Origin: Planctomycetota bacterium
GTDB lineage: Bacteria; Planctomycetota; UBA1135; GCA-002686595
NCBI GenBank assembly: GCA_028823185.1
Contig: JAPKBY010000081.1
Span: forward strand, 1 to 7,184
DNA: 7,184 nucleotides
Direction: 5' to 3'
The position numbers and the translations under genes are program-made. The notes beneath the pieces were generated by a model. It was given only the letters and a program-made list of their open reading frames with translations, did no database searches and was not told where the DNA came from. This document shows, piece after piece, positions 1-6,950 of the stretch; the stretch's first letter is position 1, and every line of letters begins with the position of its first letter.

Positions 1-1493
1 TTTCGTGAGTAGGGCGCGAAGCCGTGATCGCTCATGACGAAGATCAGGGAGTCTTCACCGACGCGCTCGCGCAGACGACCAAGGACTGGGTCCATCCGCA
101 TGTAGAGATCGTGCACCACGTCATTCCACGTGCTCCCTTCTCGACCCGACCACTCGGAAGAGTCCGATGCGGCGAGAGATTTGACCTGCTCAAACTGAGG
201 GTGACCTTCATCTGAGAGGCGCCACATCATGTGACAGCAGAGATCGACCGTGGAGTAGTAGAAGAAGAGGAAACCTCCCTCGCCGGCTTCAAGGTAACGA
301 TCAATGGCGGCGTCCATCATGCTCACGCGCTCGTCATAGACGAGCTCTGCTTGCTCCATGAACTCCTCGTCGGACAAGACCTCGTCCTTCAAGGCGTTGA
401 CCTCTTCGGCCATGCCTTGGGTGTAATAGATGCCGATGCGCTCGGCGAGCTCAGCTGAGGCTTCTTGAGGCTCAGAGACGGGCATCGCGGGTGCGCCGGG
501 GTCGATGTTGATCGGTGATGCGTAGATCTCGAGCACAGGGTCAATGCTGCGCAGGTAGAAGCGAACGACTCCGCCTATCCCCATCATCCCCATAGGGAGC
601 ATGTCGAAGTTGACGTGCGCGAAGTCACTCCAATCTCCAGGCTCCATCACGATGACATCAACGCCTGTGTCGATGGCGATAGACTGGCTCTCGTGGTCAA
701 CATAGATCCTCAAGGCTGCCTGCGCAGACGGGTCTCCGACCTTGAATTGATTCGGTGGGCCTGAGAGGTAGGTGTCGATGACGCCGTCAAACTCACGCAC
801 TGACCGGTAGGAACCACCAGAGCGGTCGGTGTCGATCGGAGGGTCTGTAGAGAAGAATGTGTACTCCCCATAAGCAGAGTCCAGCGCGGGTGTCATCATC
901 CCAGGGAAGGAGAGGCCCAGCGCGGGCTCAACGGGGAAGTTGATCGGCATCCGCCAAACATTGGCAGCGATGCCGTGCTTCGCGAGCGTCACCCAAAAGG
1001 CTTCTCCAGAGCGGTTCGATGGCGAGTCTCCTCCGAGCGGCAACTTCCAATCTCCAAAGAGGCCGAGGTTGTCCATGTGCCCCATCTTGACTGTCGACGC
1101 TGCCGGAGCACGCGTCACAAGATCACGATGAATGAAGTCGAAGATCCCATGTCCGCCAGGATCTAGGCCGGTGATGAAGTTGGACCATGCGACAGGGCTC
1201 TGGGGCGGAGTGCTCGTCCCCAAGGACTGAATGCCATCTCCCTCTGCCATGAGCGCAGCGAAGTTCTTCATCCGCTCCGGGTAGAGCCTCACGGTCTCAG
1301 CGAGGAGCTCAGGATCTAAGCCATCAATGCCGAGCACGATGACGCGCTTGTGAGGCTCGTCAGGGCTCTGCCCTCCGCGAGCAGCGGCTGCCGCTCCAGC
1401 GTTCGGATCAATGACGCGTTTAGGAACAGCACCGACGAGGAAGAAGCACAGGACCGCAAAGGCGGGCCAGATTGTCCAGCGGGGCAAGCTCAT
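1..1493 (-). CDS. Alkaline phosphatase family protein (type I phosphodiesterase/nucleotide pyrophosphatase-like), 3' end outside the window
   Basis: A partial gene: 497 codons are open from ATG at 1493 to the window edge with no stop. Residues 7-23 form a hydrophobic N-terminal segment (signal peptide or anchor), followed by an Ala/Gly-rich linker. The catalytic fold begins at 'RVIVLGIDGLDPELL', with metal-ligand candidate D57. In 'TPPQSPVAWSNFITG', S99 lines up with the nucleophile Thr of nucleotide pyrophosphatase/phosphodiesterases. The later metal-site motifs are D417/H421 ('VDLCCH') and D489/H490 ('MSDHGF'). The final His motif and C-terminus lie beyond base 1; by comparison with its upstream paralogue about 200 residues are missing. 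The start overlaps the preceding stop as ATGA, with AAGGTGA at 1498-1504 as a ribosome site, so translation is probably coupled. Exported or membrane-anchored phosphodiester/phosphomonoester hydrolase is the family expectation; the substrate is unknown. Confidence 0.88.
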   Translation of the reverse strand, partial: MSLPRWTIWPAFAVLCFFLVGAVPKRVIDPNAGAAAAARGGQSPDEPHKRVIVLGIDGLDPELLAETVRLYPERMKNFAALMAEGDGIQSLGTSTPPQSPVAWSNFITGLDPGGHGIFDFIHRDLVTRAPAASTVKMGHMDNLGLFGDWKLPLGGDSPSNRSGEAFWVTLAKHGIAANVWRMPINFPVEPALGLSFPGMMTPALDSAYGEYTFFSTDPPIDTDRSGGSYRSVREFDGVIDTYLSGPPNQFKVGDPSAQAALRIYVDHESQSIAIDTGVDVIVMEPGDWSDFAHVNFDMLPMGMMGIGGVVRFYLRSIDPVLEIYASPINIDPGAPAMPVSEPQEASAELAERIGIYYTQGMAEEVNALKDEVLSDEEFMEQAELVYDERVSMMDAAIDRYLEAGEGGFLFFYYSTVDLCCHMMWRLSDEGHPQFEQVKSLAASDSSEWSGREGSTWNDVVHDLYMRMDPVLGRLRERVGEDSLIFVMSDHGFAPYSR

Positions 1494-3574
1494 GACTTCA
1501 CCTTCAAGGCTTCACCGTCTCCGAAGAGCCTGCGGCCCTTCATATAAGTGGGGCGCTCTACGCCAAAGAGATCGAGGACTGTGGGAGCGATATCGACCAG
1601 CTCCGGAGCCTCAACAGTGATCTTTTCGTTCGACCAAAAGACGCCAGGGACGAGGCGCGGGTCGACACAGTGATCGCCAGACCACGACTTCGTGTTGTCT
1701 GTGAAGATCTCTTTTGAGACGCCGCCAGTGGCGCAGTCCCAAGAGTGGCGGAAGCCCTTCTCGTAGCCGAGCAAGAGGTCCGGCGCCATGTCTGCATACG
1801 GACCGCTGTGCATCTCTTTCGTGATGAAAGCCTCACGCATCACCTTCTTGCCGTCCTTCGGATCATGCAAGGCATCAAGCTTGGTCTGAATCTCTGCGCA
1901 GAGCGGGCCGACCTCCTCTTTTGAGACCACGCCCTTCGCCTCACGGCCCTCCCTGTTAAGGAAGATTCCGGTGAGTCCGAGCGTGAAGGCCCTAGTCTTG
2001 TCCCAGTCGACGTCAGCGAAGTAGTCGCCGCTCGTATCCTTGCCATCTTTCATGACGAGATAACCTTCGTCACGGAGCCAAGAGTTGATGTTCACACCGC
2101 GGCGAAAGTTCGTGAAGCCGTGATCGGAGATGACCATGAGCAGTGTGTCGTCACCTAGCTTCTCTTCAATCTCACCGAGGAAGTCATCCATCTTCCCGTA
2201 GAGCTCAGGGATGACATCCTTGTGGATCTCTGTGTCCTTGCCCTCGTTCGCCGGATGGGTCGGGTCGAGATAGCGATAGAACATGTGACTGATTCGATCG
2301 GTCGTGTCGAAGACCACGGTCACGAAGCCGCTCTTCGTCTTCTCAACGACATCCCAGAGCTGCTTCTTGCGCTCCTCGAAGATCATCCAGGCCTGCTTTA
2401 AGAAGGCCTCTTCATCAATGACCCGCTCGTTCAGAGCCCAGGTGTCTTCAGCGAGCCCTAAGGTCGAGTACGGCCCTTGGGTCTTAGCCAGATAGATCGC
2501 GTAGACGAAGGGATGGCTCAGCGGCATCGCCGGGCTGTCCGGGTCGATGTTGATCGGTGTGCAGTAGATCTCTGTCGCCTCTTCATCCCAGGTCTGGATG
2601 TAGATGCGGACGATCCCTGTGACTCCGTCAAAGGGGACCTTCAGCCAGGGCGTGTACTCCTTCGGCCCGACCTCGACGGTCTGATCACCCAGGGTGATCT
2701 TTGCCTTGCGCGTGTCCTCATCGAACACGACCTCAAAGGGGCACTTCATGCGGCTGCCATCTTTGCCAGGAGGGCCCGTCAGCTTGGAGCTGATCGTGTC
2801 ACCGCGCCTCGTGACGCGATACTGCTGCCCACCGATGTGTGCATCACCCGAGCGCTCTCGCGTCGAATAGAAGCTGAAGGAGCCCTGCGTCCCTTGGATA
2901 TCCGGGACGCACATGCCCGCTAGCAGTGTTCCATTCTTGAACTTCTGGGGAGGGAAGGTGATCGGGACACGAATGATCGAGGACCAGACTCGGTTGGCGC
3001 CCAAGAGCTTCCAGAAGGGCTGGCTCTTTTGGAGGATCCGGTAGAAGGCTTTCGAGCCGAAGGGGATCTTCGCGAAGCCGAGGTTCAGGGTTCGAGGCAT
3101 GACCCCCGTCTCTGACGAGGACAAGACAGGCAGATAGCTGCATGGGTCACGAGTCAGGAAGTCGTAGATGTTGTGCCGTGATGCGTCGACGCCCGTGGCA
3201 TAGCTCGACCATGCGACAGGAGAGATCGAGGGGCATGAGGTCCCGAGGGGGCTGAAGCAGCCTCGCTCAGCCAAGGCCTTGAAGCGCGGCATGCGGCCCT
3301 CAGCCATGTATTTGCTCGCCAGGCCCGGATCTAGGCCGTCTAGACCGACCACTACGACCCTCTTGACCTTTGATTTGTTCTTTCGACGCCCCGTCAAGAG
3401 CCTCACAACAGCCTTCAGTGGCCACAAGAGGACCACTCCGATAGCCAACAAGAAGGTCCCTAGCAGCACCAAAACTGAACCTGCAGCAGCAAAACCGGCG
3501 CCTGGACCGATGTATGCCATGGCTGGCGATGCCCCAATGCTGAGCGCTAGACCGATGAAGGCCCATGTGCGCAT
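1490..3574 (-). CDS. Membrane-anchored alkaline phosphatase family protein (type I phosphodiesterase/nucleotide pyrophosphatase-like)
   Basis: A complete member of the alkaline phosphatase superfamily, 694 residues from the chosen ATG. Residues 1-20 look like a signal peptide ending 'SPAMA', followed by 'YIGPGAGF', a hydrophobic helix at about 32-57 and a basic stretch (RRKNKSKVKR). The catalytic domain opens with 'VVVVGLDGLDPGL' (D79). S118 in 'ISPVAWSSYATG' is the predicted nucleophile by alignment to NPP enzymes. Further metal ligands are D426/H430 ('TTDRISH'), D484/H485 ('ISDHGF') and H635 ('WSGDHCVDP'), so the metal site looks complete. The C-terminus has the usual 'DIAPTVLDLFGV' ending. 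Start choice: the frame stays open to GTG at 3712, with ATGs at 3706, 3613 and 3601. None has a convincing Shine-Dalgarno; ATG 3574 was chosen because it gives the cleanest signal peptide. It overlaps the next gene by four bases. Substrate unknown. Confidence 0.85.
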   Translation of the reverse strand: MRTWAFIGLALSIGASPAMAYIGPGAGFAAAGSVLVLLGTFLLAIGVVLLWPLKAVVRLLTGRRKNKSKVKRVVVVGLDGLDPGLASKYMAEGRMPRFKALAERGCFSPLGTSCPSISPVAWSSYATGVDASRHNIYDFLTRDPCSYLPVLSSSETGVMPRTLNLGFAKIPFGSKAFYRILQKSQPFWKLLGANRVWSSIIRVPITFPPQKFKNGTLLAGMCVPDIQGTQGSFSFYSTRERSGDAHIGGQQYRVTRRGDTISSKLTGPPGKDGSRMKCPFEVVFDEDTRKAKITLGDQTVEVGPKEYTPWLKVPFDGVTGIVRIYIQTWDEEATEIYCTPINIDPDSPAMPLSHPFVYAIYLAKTQGPYSTLGLAEDTWALNERVIDEEAFLKQAWMIFEERKKQLWDVVEKTKSGFVTVVFDTTDRISHMFYRYLDPTHPANEGKDTEIHKDVIPELYGKMDDFLGEIEEKLGDDTLLMVISDHGFTNFRRGVNINSWLRDEGYLVMKDGKDTSGDYFADVDWDKTRAFTLGLTGIFLNREGREAKGVVSKEEVGPLCAEIQTKLDALHDPKDGKKVMREAFITKEMHSGPYADMAPDLLLGYEKGFRHSWDCATGGVSKEIFTDNTKSWSGDHCVDPRLVPGVFWSNEKITVEAPELVDIAPTVLDLFGVERPTYMKGRRLFGDGEALKVKS

Positions 3575-3785
3575 CGCGCTAATAAACCGGCTTAAAGGCA
3601 TCGAGAAGAGCATAAATTCGATCTGAGGACGGGCGCTATGAGTACAAAATGGGCCCCGCGGAAGCAGGTCCATGAGATTCCTATCGGCAAGCCCTTGGGC
3701 TGCCATGAGCACCGATCTATGGGGAATGCAGACCGTGGAATAGACCTCTATAGATCGTGGGCACCAATCCCCATAGATACGAAGA
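3575..3785. other. Intergenic/leader region before the phosphodiesterase pair
   Basis: About 210 bases between the hairpin after cysC and the chosen start of the first phosphodiesterase gene. The part nearest the gene (3575-3712) is open in its frame but uses codons such as AGG, TTA and CGG and encodes nothing recognisable. The distal part (3713-3778) carries overlapping inverted repeats, listed separately. A promoter for the downstream pair is expected here because a terminator-like hairpin precedes it, but I see no convincing -35/-10 pair. Confidence 0.5.
3713..3778 (-). repeat. Overlapping inverted repeats able to form alternative hairpins
   Basis: ATCTATGGGGA at 3715-3725 and TCCCCATAGAT at 3768-3778 are a perfect 11-base inverted repeat with a 42-base loop. 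Inside the loop, ATAGATCG at 3750-3757 is the exact reverse complement of CGATCTAT at 3713-3720. The arm at 3713-3725 can therefore pair with either partner but not both. It lies in the presumed 5' leader or promoter region of the phosphodiesterase pair. An operator with spaced half-sites is an alternative to an RNA switch. Confidence 0.6.
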
Positions 3786-3817
3786 ACGGAGACCCTGGTT
3801 GGAACCGGGGTCTCCGT
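3786..3817 (-). terminator. Probable intrinsic terminator after cysC
   Basis: ACGGAGACCC (3786-3795) and GGGTCTCCGT (3808-3817) form a perfect 10-bp stem that can extend inward through GGTT/AACC. On the minus strand it is followed by TTCTTCGTATC, a modest U-rich tail. The hairpin lies 38 bases past the cysC stop codon, where an operon end is expected. On the plus strand the tail is CTGTATTTA, so weak bidirectional activity is possible, though no plus-strand gene ends here. The imperfect T-run is the main weakness. Confidence 0.72.
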
Positions 3818-3855
3818 CTGTATTTAGGCCCTCTCTATTCAGAGCGGACTGAAGC

Positions 3856-4395
3856 TCAGCTGGCCAGAAGGCCGTTCGCTTCGAGATAGCTCATGATCCG
3901 CTCAGCTGACTCTTCGATGGTCTCAGAGCCAGTGTGAACGGTCACTTCAGCGTTCTCAGGAGCCTCATAAGGATCGCTGATGCCGGTGAAGTTCTTGATC
4001 TCACCTGCACGCGCCTTCTTGTAGAGGCCCTTCGTATCACGTTCTTCAACGACCTCGAGGGGCGCCTCAACGTAGACCTCAACGAAGGTCGCCTCTGTCA
4101 TGGCGCGGACCTCGTCTCTCACCGAAGTGTAAGGAGAGATCGCGGCGGTGATGGCACATGCTCCGTTACGAGACAGGAGCCTCGCGACGTAACCGATGCG
4201 GCGAATGTTGGTGTCGCGGTCTTCCTTTGAGAAGCCGAGCCCCTTGGAGAGGTTCTCACGAACCTCATCCCCATCAAGGACTTCGACGTTGCAGCCGCGG
4301 TCTTTAAGGATGGGTGTCAGGAATTGAGCGAGGGTGCTCTTACCTGAGCCAGAGAGGCCGGTGAACCAGAGGGTGAATCCCTTTCTATCAGTCAT
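3856..4395 (-). CDS. cysC: Adenylyl-sulfate kinase (APS kinase)
   Basis: Phosphorylates adenosine 5'-phosphosulfate with ATP to give PAPS, the activated sulfate donor; a cytosolic enzyme acting directly after ATP sulfurylase. The 179 residues match the length of a stand-alone APS kinase. The P-loop is 'GLSGSGKST' at 13-21. 'LDGDEVR' is at 40-46 and 'RDTNIRRIGYVA' at 60-71. 'ISPY' at 86-89 carries S87, equivalent to the Ser phosphorylated in E. coli CysC. The APS-binding lid 'KGLYKKARAGEIKNFTGI' spans 122-139, followed by 'DPYEAPENAEV' at 141-151. All diagnostic motifs are intact. The start ATG has only a weak GAGA-type ribosome site. It is the last gene of the sat operon, 33 bases after the sulfatase-fold gene and just before a hairpin terminator. 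Family assignment is secure. Confidence 0.97.
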   Translation of the reverse strand: MTDRKGFTLWFTGLSGSGKSTLAQFLTPILKDRGCNVEVLDGDEVRENLSKGLGFSKEDRDTNIRRIGYVARLLSRNGACAITAAISPYTSVRDEVRAMTEATFVEVYVEAPLEVVEERDTKGLYKKARAGEIKNFTGISDPYEAPENAEVTVHTGSETIEESAERIMSYLEANGLLAS

Positions 4396-4428
4396 GTCTA
4401 AATTCTCTTTTGTTACTGGGTGCTGGGG

Positions 4429-5373
4429 TCAGCGGATCTTGCCTTCGACGAACGGAACTTCGAAGACCTTGTCGTGCATGATGGGTCCGTGCCCGAAGTA
4501 ACCCATCTCGCCAAACAGCTCGCCGTGGTCGGCGGTGATGACGATGTGAGTGTTCTCCGGAACGTGGTCGTATAGCTCCTCGAAAACTTTGTCGAGGTAG
4601 CGGACAGTGTCGACTTGGCGTTCCTTCAGCTGGTCGAGCTTGTCTTGATCAAAGAACGCCGGGGCGTCGTCTTGATGCATGAGGTTGCCGTTCTCGTCGA
4701 TCTGAGTGTCGAGATGCTTGAAGACGCCGTTCACACCTGAGATGCGCGGCCAGTCGTTCTCCTTCTCTTCAGGTGTCGCGTAGGGGTAGTGCGTCTCACC
4801 GATGTTCAAGAGGTAGAACGAGGGGCGCTCCGAGTCGAAGGTCATCGTCGGAATGATCGCCCGCATATCGTTGTGGCTGTCCATCAACTGGAAGCTGTCG
4901 AAGAAGCGGTTGATGCCTGTCTTTTGGTTGAGCACGGGCAGAGAGACTCGCGCGTGAGTCGAGTAGCCCATGTGGTTTCGCAAGAACTCCGGGAACCAGA
5001 GGCCCGGAACCATCTTGCTGAACTCAACACCCTCAGCGCCGAGGCGCTGGTTGTAGTTGAGGAAGTCGTCCTTGTAGTACTCCGAGGCGTAGACGTTCGG
5101 AGGTGTCGTGTGCGGGAGCAGACCCGTCAGGAGGTTGTAGTGCGAGGGCGCCGTCCATGACGCGTAGGTGTAGCGCTTCTCGACTTTACCGAGCTGACCG
5201 GGGAACTTCGCCTCGGCCTGCATGAAGCTATCCCAACGGCAACTGTCGAGGATCACGATGATGAAGTTGTTCTCACCCTTCGGGTCCGGGTGCGGACCCA
5301 TCCCCGGTCGAAAGACCGGACGGGGCATCGGCTTCTTAGCCGGCTTCTTCTTAAACGCGTCGAATAGTCCCAT
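4429..5373 (-). CDS. Sulfatase-like hydrolase/transferase, compact and cytosolic, with Thr at the nucleophile position
   Basis: An alkaline-phosphatase-superfamily protein closest to sulfatases. The N-terminus is Lys/Pro-rich with no signal peptide or membrane segment, so it probably works in the cytosol. The first metal motif is 'VILDSCRWDSF' (D43, D48). The nucleophile motif 'SWTAPSHYNLLTG' has T74 and H78 where sulfatases have Cys/Ser and Arg (C/S-x-P-S-R). Formylglycine formation at this site is therefore not expected. 'ITADHGE' supplies D282/H283 and 'FGHGP' supplies H295. At 314 residues it is shorter than typical sulfatases of 450 or more and ends soon after the metal motif. The ribosome site AGGAG at 5381-5385, seven bases from ATG, supports the start. 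It sits 26 bases after sat and 33 before cysC, pointing to a role tied to APS/PAPS metabolism. That role, and the substrate, are unknown; a Thr nucleophile is known in some phosphotransferases of the superfamily, such as LtaS. Confidence 0.85.
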   Translation of the reverse strand: MGLFDAFKKKPAKKPMPRPVFRPGMGPHPDPKGENNFIIVILDSCRWDSFMQAEAKFPGQLGKVEKRYTYASWTAPSHYNLLTGLLPHTTPPNVYASEYYKDDFLNYNQRLGAEGVEFSKMVPGLWFPEFLRNHMGYSTHARVSLPVLNQKTGINRFFDSFQLMDSHNDMRAIIPTMTFDSERPSFYLLNIGETHYPYATPEEKENDWPRISGVNGVFKHLDTQIDENGNLMHQDDAPAFFDQDKLDQLKERQVDTVRYLDKVFEELYDHVPENTHIVITADHGELFGEMGYFGHGPIMHDKVFEVPFVEGKIR

Positions 5374-5380
5374 TGTCTAG

Positions 5381-5385
5381 CTCCT
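5381..5385 (-). promoter_or_regulatory. Shine-Dalgarno site of the sulfatase-like gene
   Basis: AGGAG on the minus strand, seven bases before ATG at 5373. It is the strongest ribosome site in the operon and fixes the start of this gene; sat and cysC have no comparably strong site. Confidence 0.75.
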
Positions 5386-5399
5386 GAAGTGTTTCCGAC

Positions 5400-6641
5400 T
5401 CAGCCCTGAGAGGCGTAATAGTCAACGAGGATCTTCGCGGTGGTCTCGCGCATGATCCTGGGATCGGGGAACTCGCCGTTTCCTAGCTGCTCTCGCACCT
5501 TGGTCCCGGAGATGAACACGCTCGTGTTCTCCTTGTTCTGCTCCATCAAGCCGACGCGACCGATCTCCTCAAAGTAAGCGGCGAAGCCGACATTGGTCGT
5601 ACTGATGGAGAGCTCTCCTCCTAAGTTGTCGAAGATCTCTTGGGCGTCAAAGTCACCCCAGATCGCAGACTTGTCATCAAAGGGAGCGTCAGCGTGCTTG
5701 CGCCCGATGATGAAGTGCGTGAAGCCGAGGTTCTGCCTGTAGATCGCGTGCATGACTGCCTCTGAAGGGCCGCCGTAATACATGCGCATGTCTAGTCCGA
5801 TCAGCTCTAGCTGATCGTTCAGGTCTTGGCCGGCGCCAGACCACAGCTCTTGATCTGCGTCGCCTTCTCCTAGAAGGCGACCAGCGACGAGCGCCTCATA
5901 TGTCTCCATACGAGTCGCAGCAGGAACGTCGTCACCTTTGAGTTGCCCGACGAGGGGGTTGAGTGCGACACCAGTCTTCTTGCCGTTTTCACGCAAGATG
6001 GTCTCTGCTCCATAGACGAGCGCGTATTCATGTGCGCGGTGTAGAGGGTTACGCGTTTGGAAGGCGATGGATTGTTCCCAGCCCTTCGCTTCAATCAGCG
6101 CGCGAGTCTCTGAAGGACCCATGATGCGTGACGCGAAGTCACGAGAGTCACTGAAAGGAACTAGCTCGATGCTGCCACCGACGAGCTTTGTGCGCTCGTC
6201 TGATGTCCAGAGGCGTGCGCCAGGGTGATCGGTGCGGTCTGTGCCGTAGACAGCTTCGATGAAGGCCGCTTTGTCCCAGTCATAGACGCTGTCGACCGTG
6301 AGCGTGCCGAAGGCCTCGCCGCCTGCTCGCAGGCAAACCTTAGCGCCGGCTTCAATGGCGGCAGCCTCTTCATCAGTCACAGCTAAGATCACCGGGATCG
6401 TCCATGCCCAAAGCTTCCCATCACGCTCAATCGCCTTCCGAGAGAGCACGCTAGCGTAATCCTCAGCGCCCATGGGACCCGTCAGAGGACTCAAGGTGCC
6501 GTCTGCGATTCTGTAGAGGCTCGTTGCGTCGACCTCGTTAACGGAGATGGAGGCTAGCCCAGCGAATGAGCTCTCTTCGAGTGATGAGTTGAGACGGTTT
6601 ACGGGGGCGTCGAGGCCGCCGTGTACGGGTGAGATGTTCAT
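5400..6641 (-). CDS. sat: Sulfate adenylyltransferase (ATP sulfurylase, Sat type)
   Basis: Makes APS and pyrophosphate from sulfate and ATP, the first step of sulfate activation, in the cytosol. It is the single-chain Sat/Met3 type, not CysD/CysN. At 413 residues it has the length of a stand-alone Sat, with no fused APS kinase. 'HGG' near the N-terminus and 'LSPLTGPMGAEDY' near residue 50-62 are family landmarks. The catalytic 'QTRNPLHRAHE' spans 195-205 with Q195, R197, N198, H201 and H204, followed by 'NPLVGQLKGDDVP'. The second nucleotide motif reads 'IIGRKHADAP' (R314 kept), where the family normally has GRDHAG. The C-terminus has 'FISGTKVREQL' and 'IMRETTAKIL', matching the usual ISGT.VR...MRPE..IL ending. 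The ATG at 6641 lacks a clear Shine-Dalgarno. It lies 61 bases after the RHH gene and is followed by the sulfatase-like gene and cysC, with which it forms a PAPS pathway. Confidence 0.95.
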   Translation of the reverse strand: MNISPVHGGLDAPVNRLNSSLEESSFAGLASISVNEVDATSLYRIADGTLSPLTGPMGAEDYASVLSRKAIERDGKLWAWTIPVILAVTDEEAAAIEAGAKVCLRAGGEAFGTLTVDSVYDWDKAAFIEAVYGTDRTDHPGARLWTSDERTKLVGGSIELVPFSDSRDFASRIMGPSETRALIEAKGWEQSIAFQTRNPLHRAHEYALVYGAETILRENGKKTGVALNPLVGQLKGDDVPAATRMETYEALVAGRLLGEGDADQELWSGAGQDLNDQLELIGLDMRMYYGGPSEAVMHAIYRQNLGFTHFIIGRKHADAPFDDKSAIWGDFDAQEIFDNLGGELSISTTNVGFAAYFEEIGRVGLMEQNKENTSVFISGTKVREQLGNGEFPDPRIMRETTAKILVDYYASQG

Positions 6642-6702
6642 TTTGCTGGGGTGCTGAGAGCGTCGTTTTCTATGAAGAAGAGAGGTCTATTTGTGTTCGC
6701 GA

Positions 6703-6942
6703 CTAGAGGTAGCCGAGGTTCTTTAACTTGCGCTTCACGTCATCGAGTTCGTCTTGAGAGAAGTCCTTTGCAGGATCTGCTTCAACGACCTCGGGCTGGG
6801 CATTGTCAGCCTCTCCCATGAGGTCCCTGAGGACATAGACGATGAAGTCCGTAGGTGAGTTGAAGCCGCTCTCCTCTACGACCTGCTGGATCTTGCGATA
6901 CAGCGGGCGCGGGATCTTGACGGTGACCTTCGACTCTCTCAC
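6703..6942 (-). CDS. Ribbon-helix-helix (CopG/Arc-like) small protein, putative operon regulator
   Basis: A 79-residue protein with a GTG start, supported by AAGGA at 6951-6955 eight bases upstream. Residues 5-10 (KVTVKI) fit the DNA-reading beta strand of an RHH fold. Helix A would be about 12-24 and helix B about 29-42, joined by 'SGFNSPTDF' in the place of the usual turn. An acidic linker (44-60) then leads to a charged helix ending 'VKRKLKNLGYL'. RHH proteins bind DNA as dimers, often several side by side on short direct repeats. This gene is first in the sat operon and has four 11-bp repeats upstream at 7023-7066, which fits an autoregulator of sulfate activation. That role is inferred; the RHH call rests on pattern only. 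The 'LGYL' tail is unusual for a simple RHH repressor and may be a protein-contact or effector segment. Confidence 0.82.
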   Translation of the reverse strand: MRESKVTVKIPRPLYRKIQQVVEESGFNSPTDFIVYVLRDLMGEADNAQPEVVEADPAKDFSQDELDDVKRKLKNLGYL

Positions 6943-6950
6943 GTGGGTAT

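Noticed and set aside
1425..1493. Lipoprotein signal in the second phosphodiesterase
   Set aside because: The early Cys (residue 16) lies in the middle of the hydrophobic segment without a proper lipobox.
2477..2923. Plus-strand open frame of 148 residues
   Set aside because: It lies wholly antisense to the first phosphodiesterase, whose frame carries all family motifs; the plus-strand translation has no recognisable domain.
3638..3889. Plus-strand open frame of 83 residues across the intergenic region
   Set aside because: It reads through the perfect terminator stem and into the antisense of cysC; no motif and no ribosome site.
4789..5160. Plus-strand open frame of 123 residues
   Set aside because: Antisense to the sulfatase-like gene; rich in Arg/Val/Glu in the way complementary frames of GC-rich genes are, with no motif.
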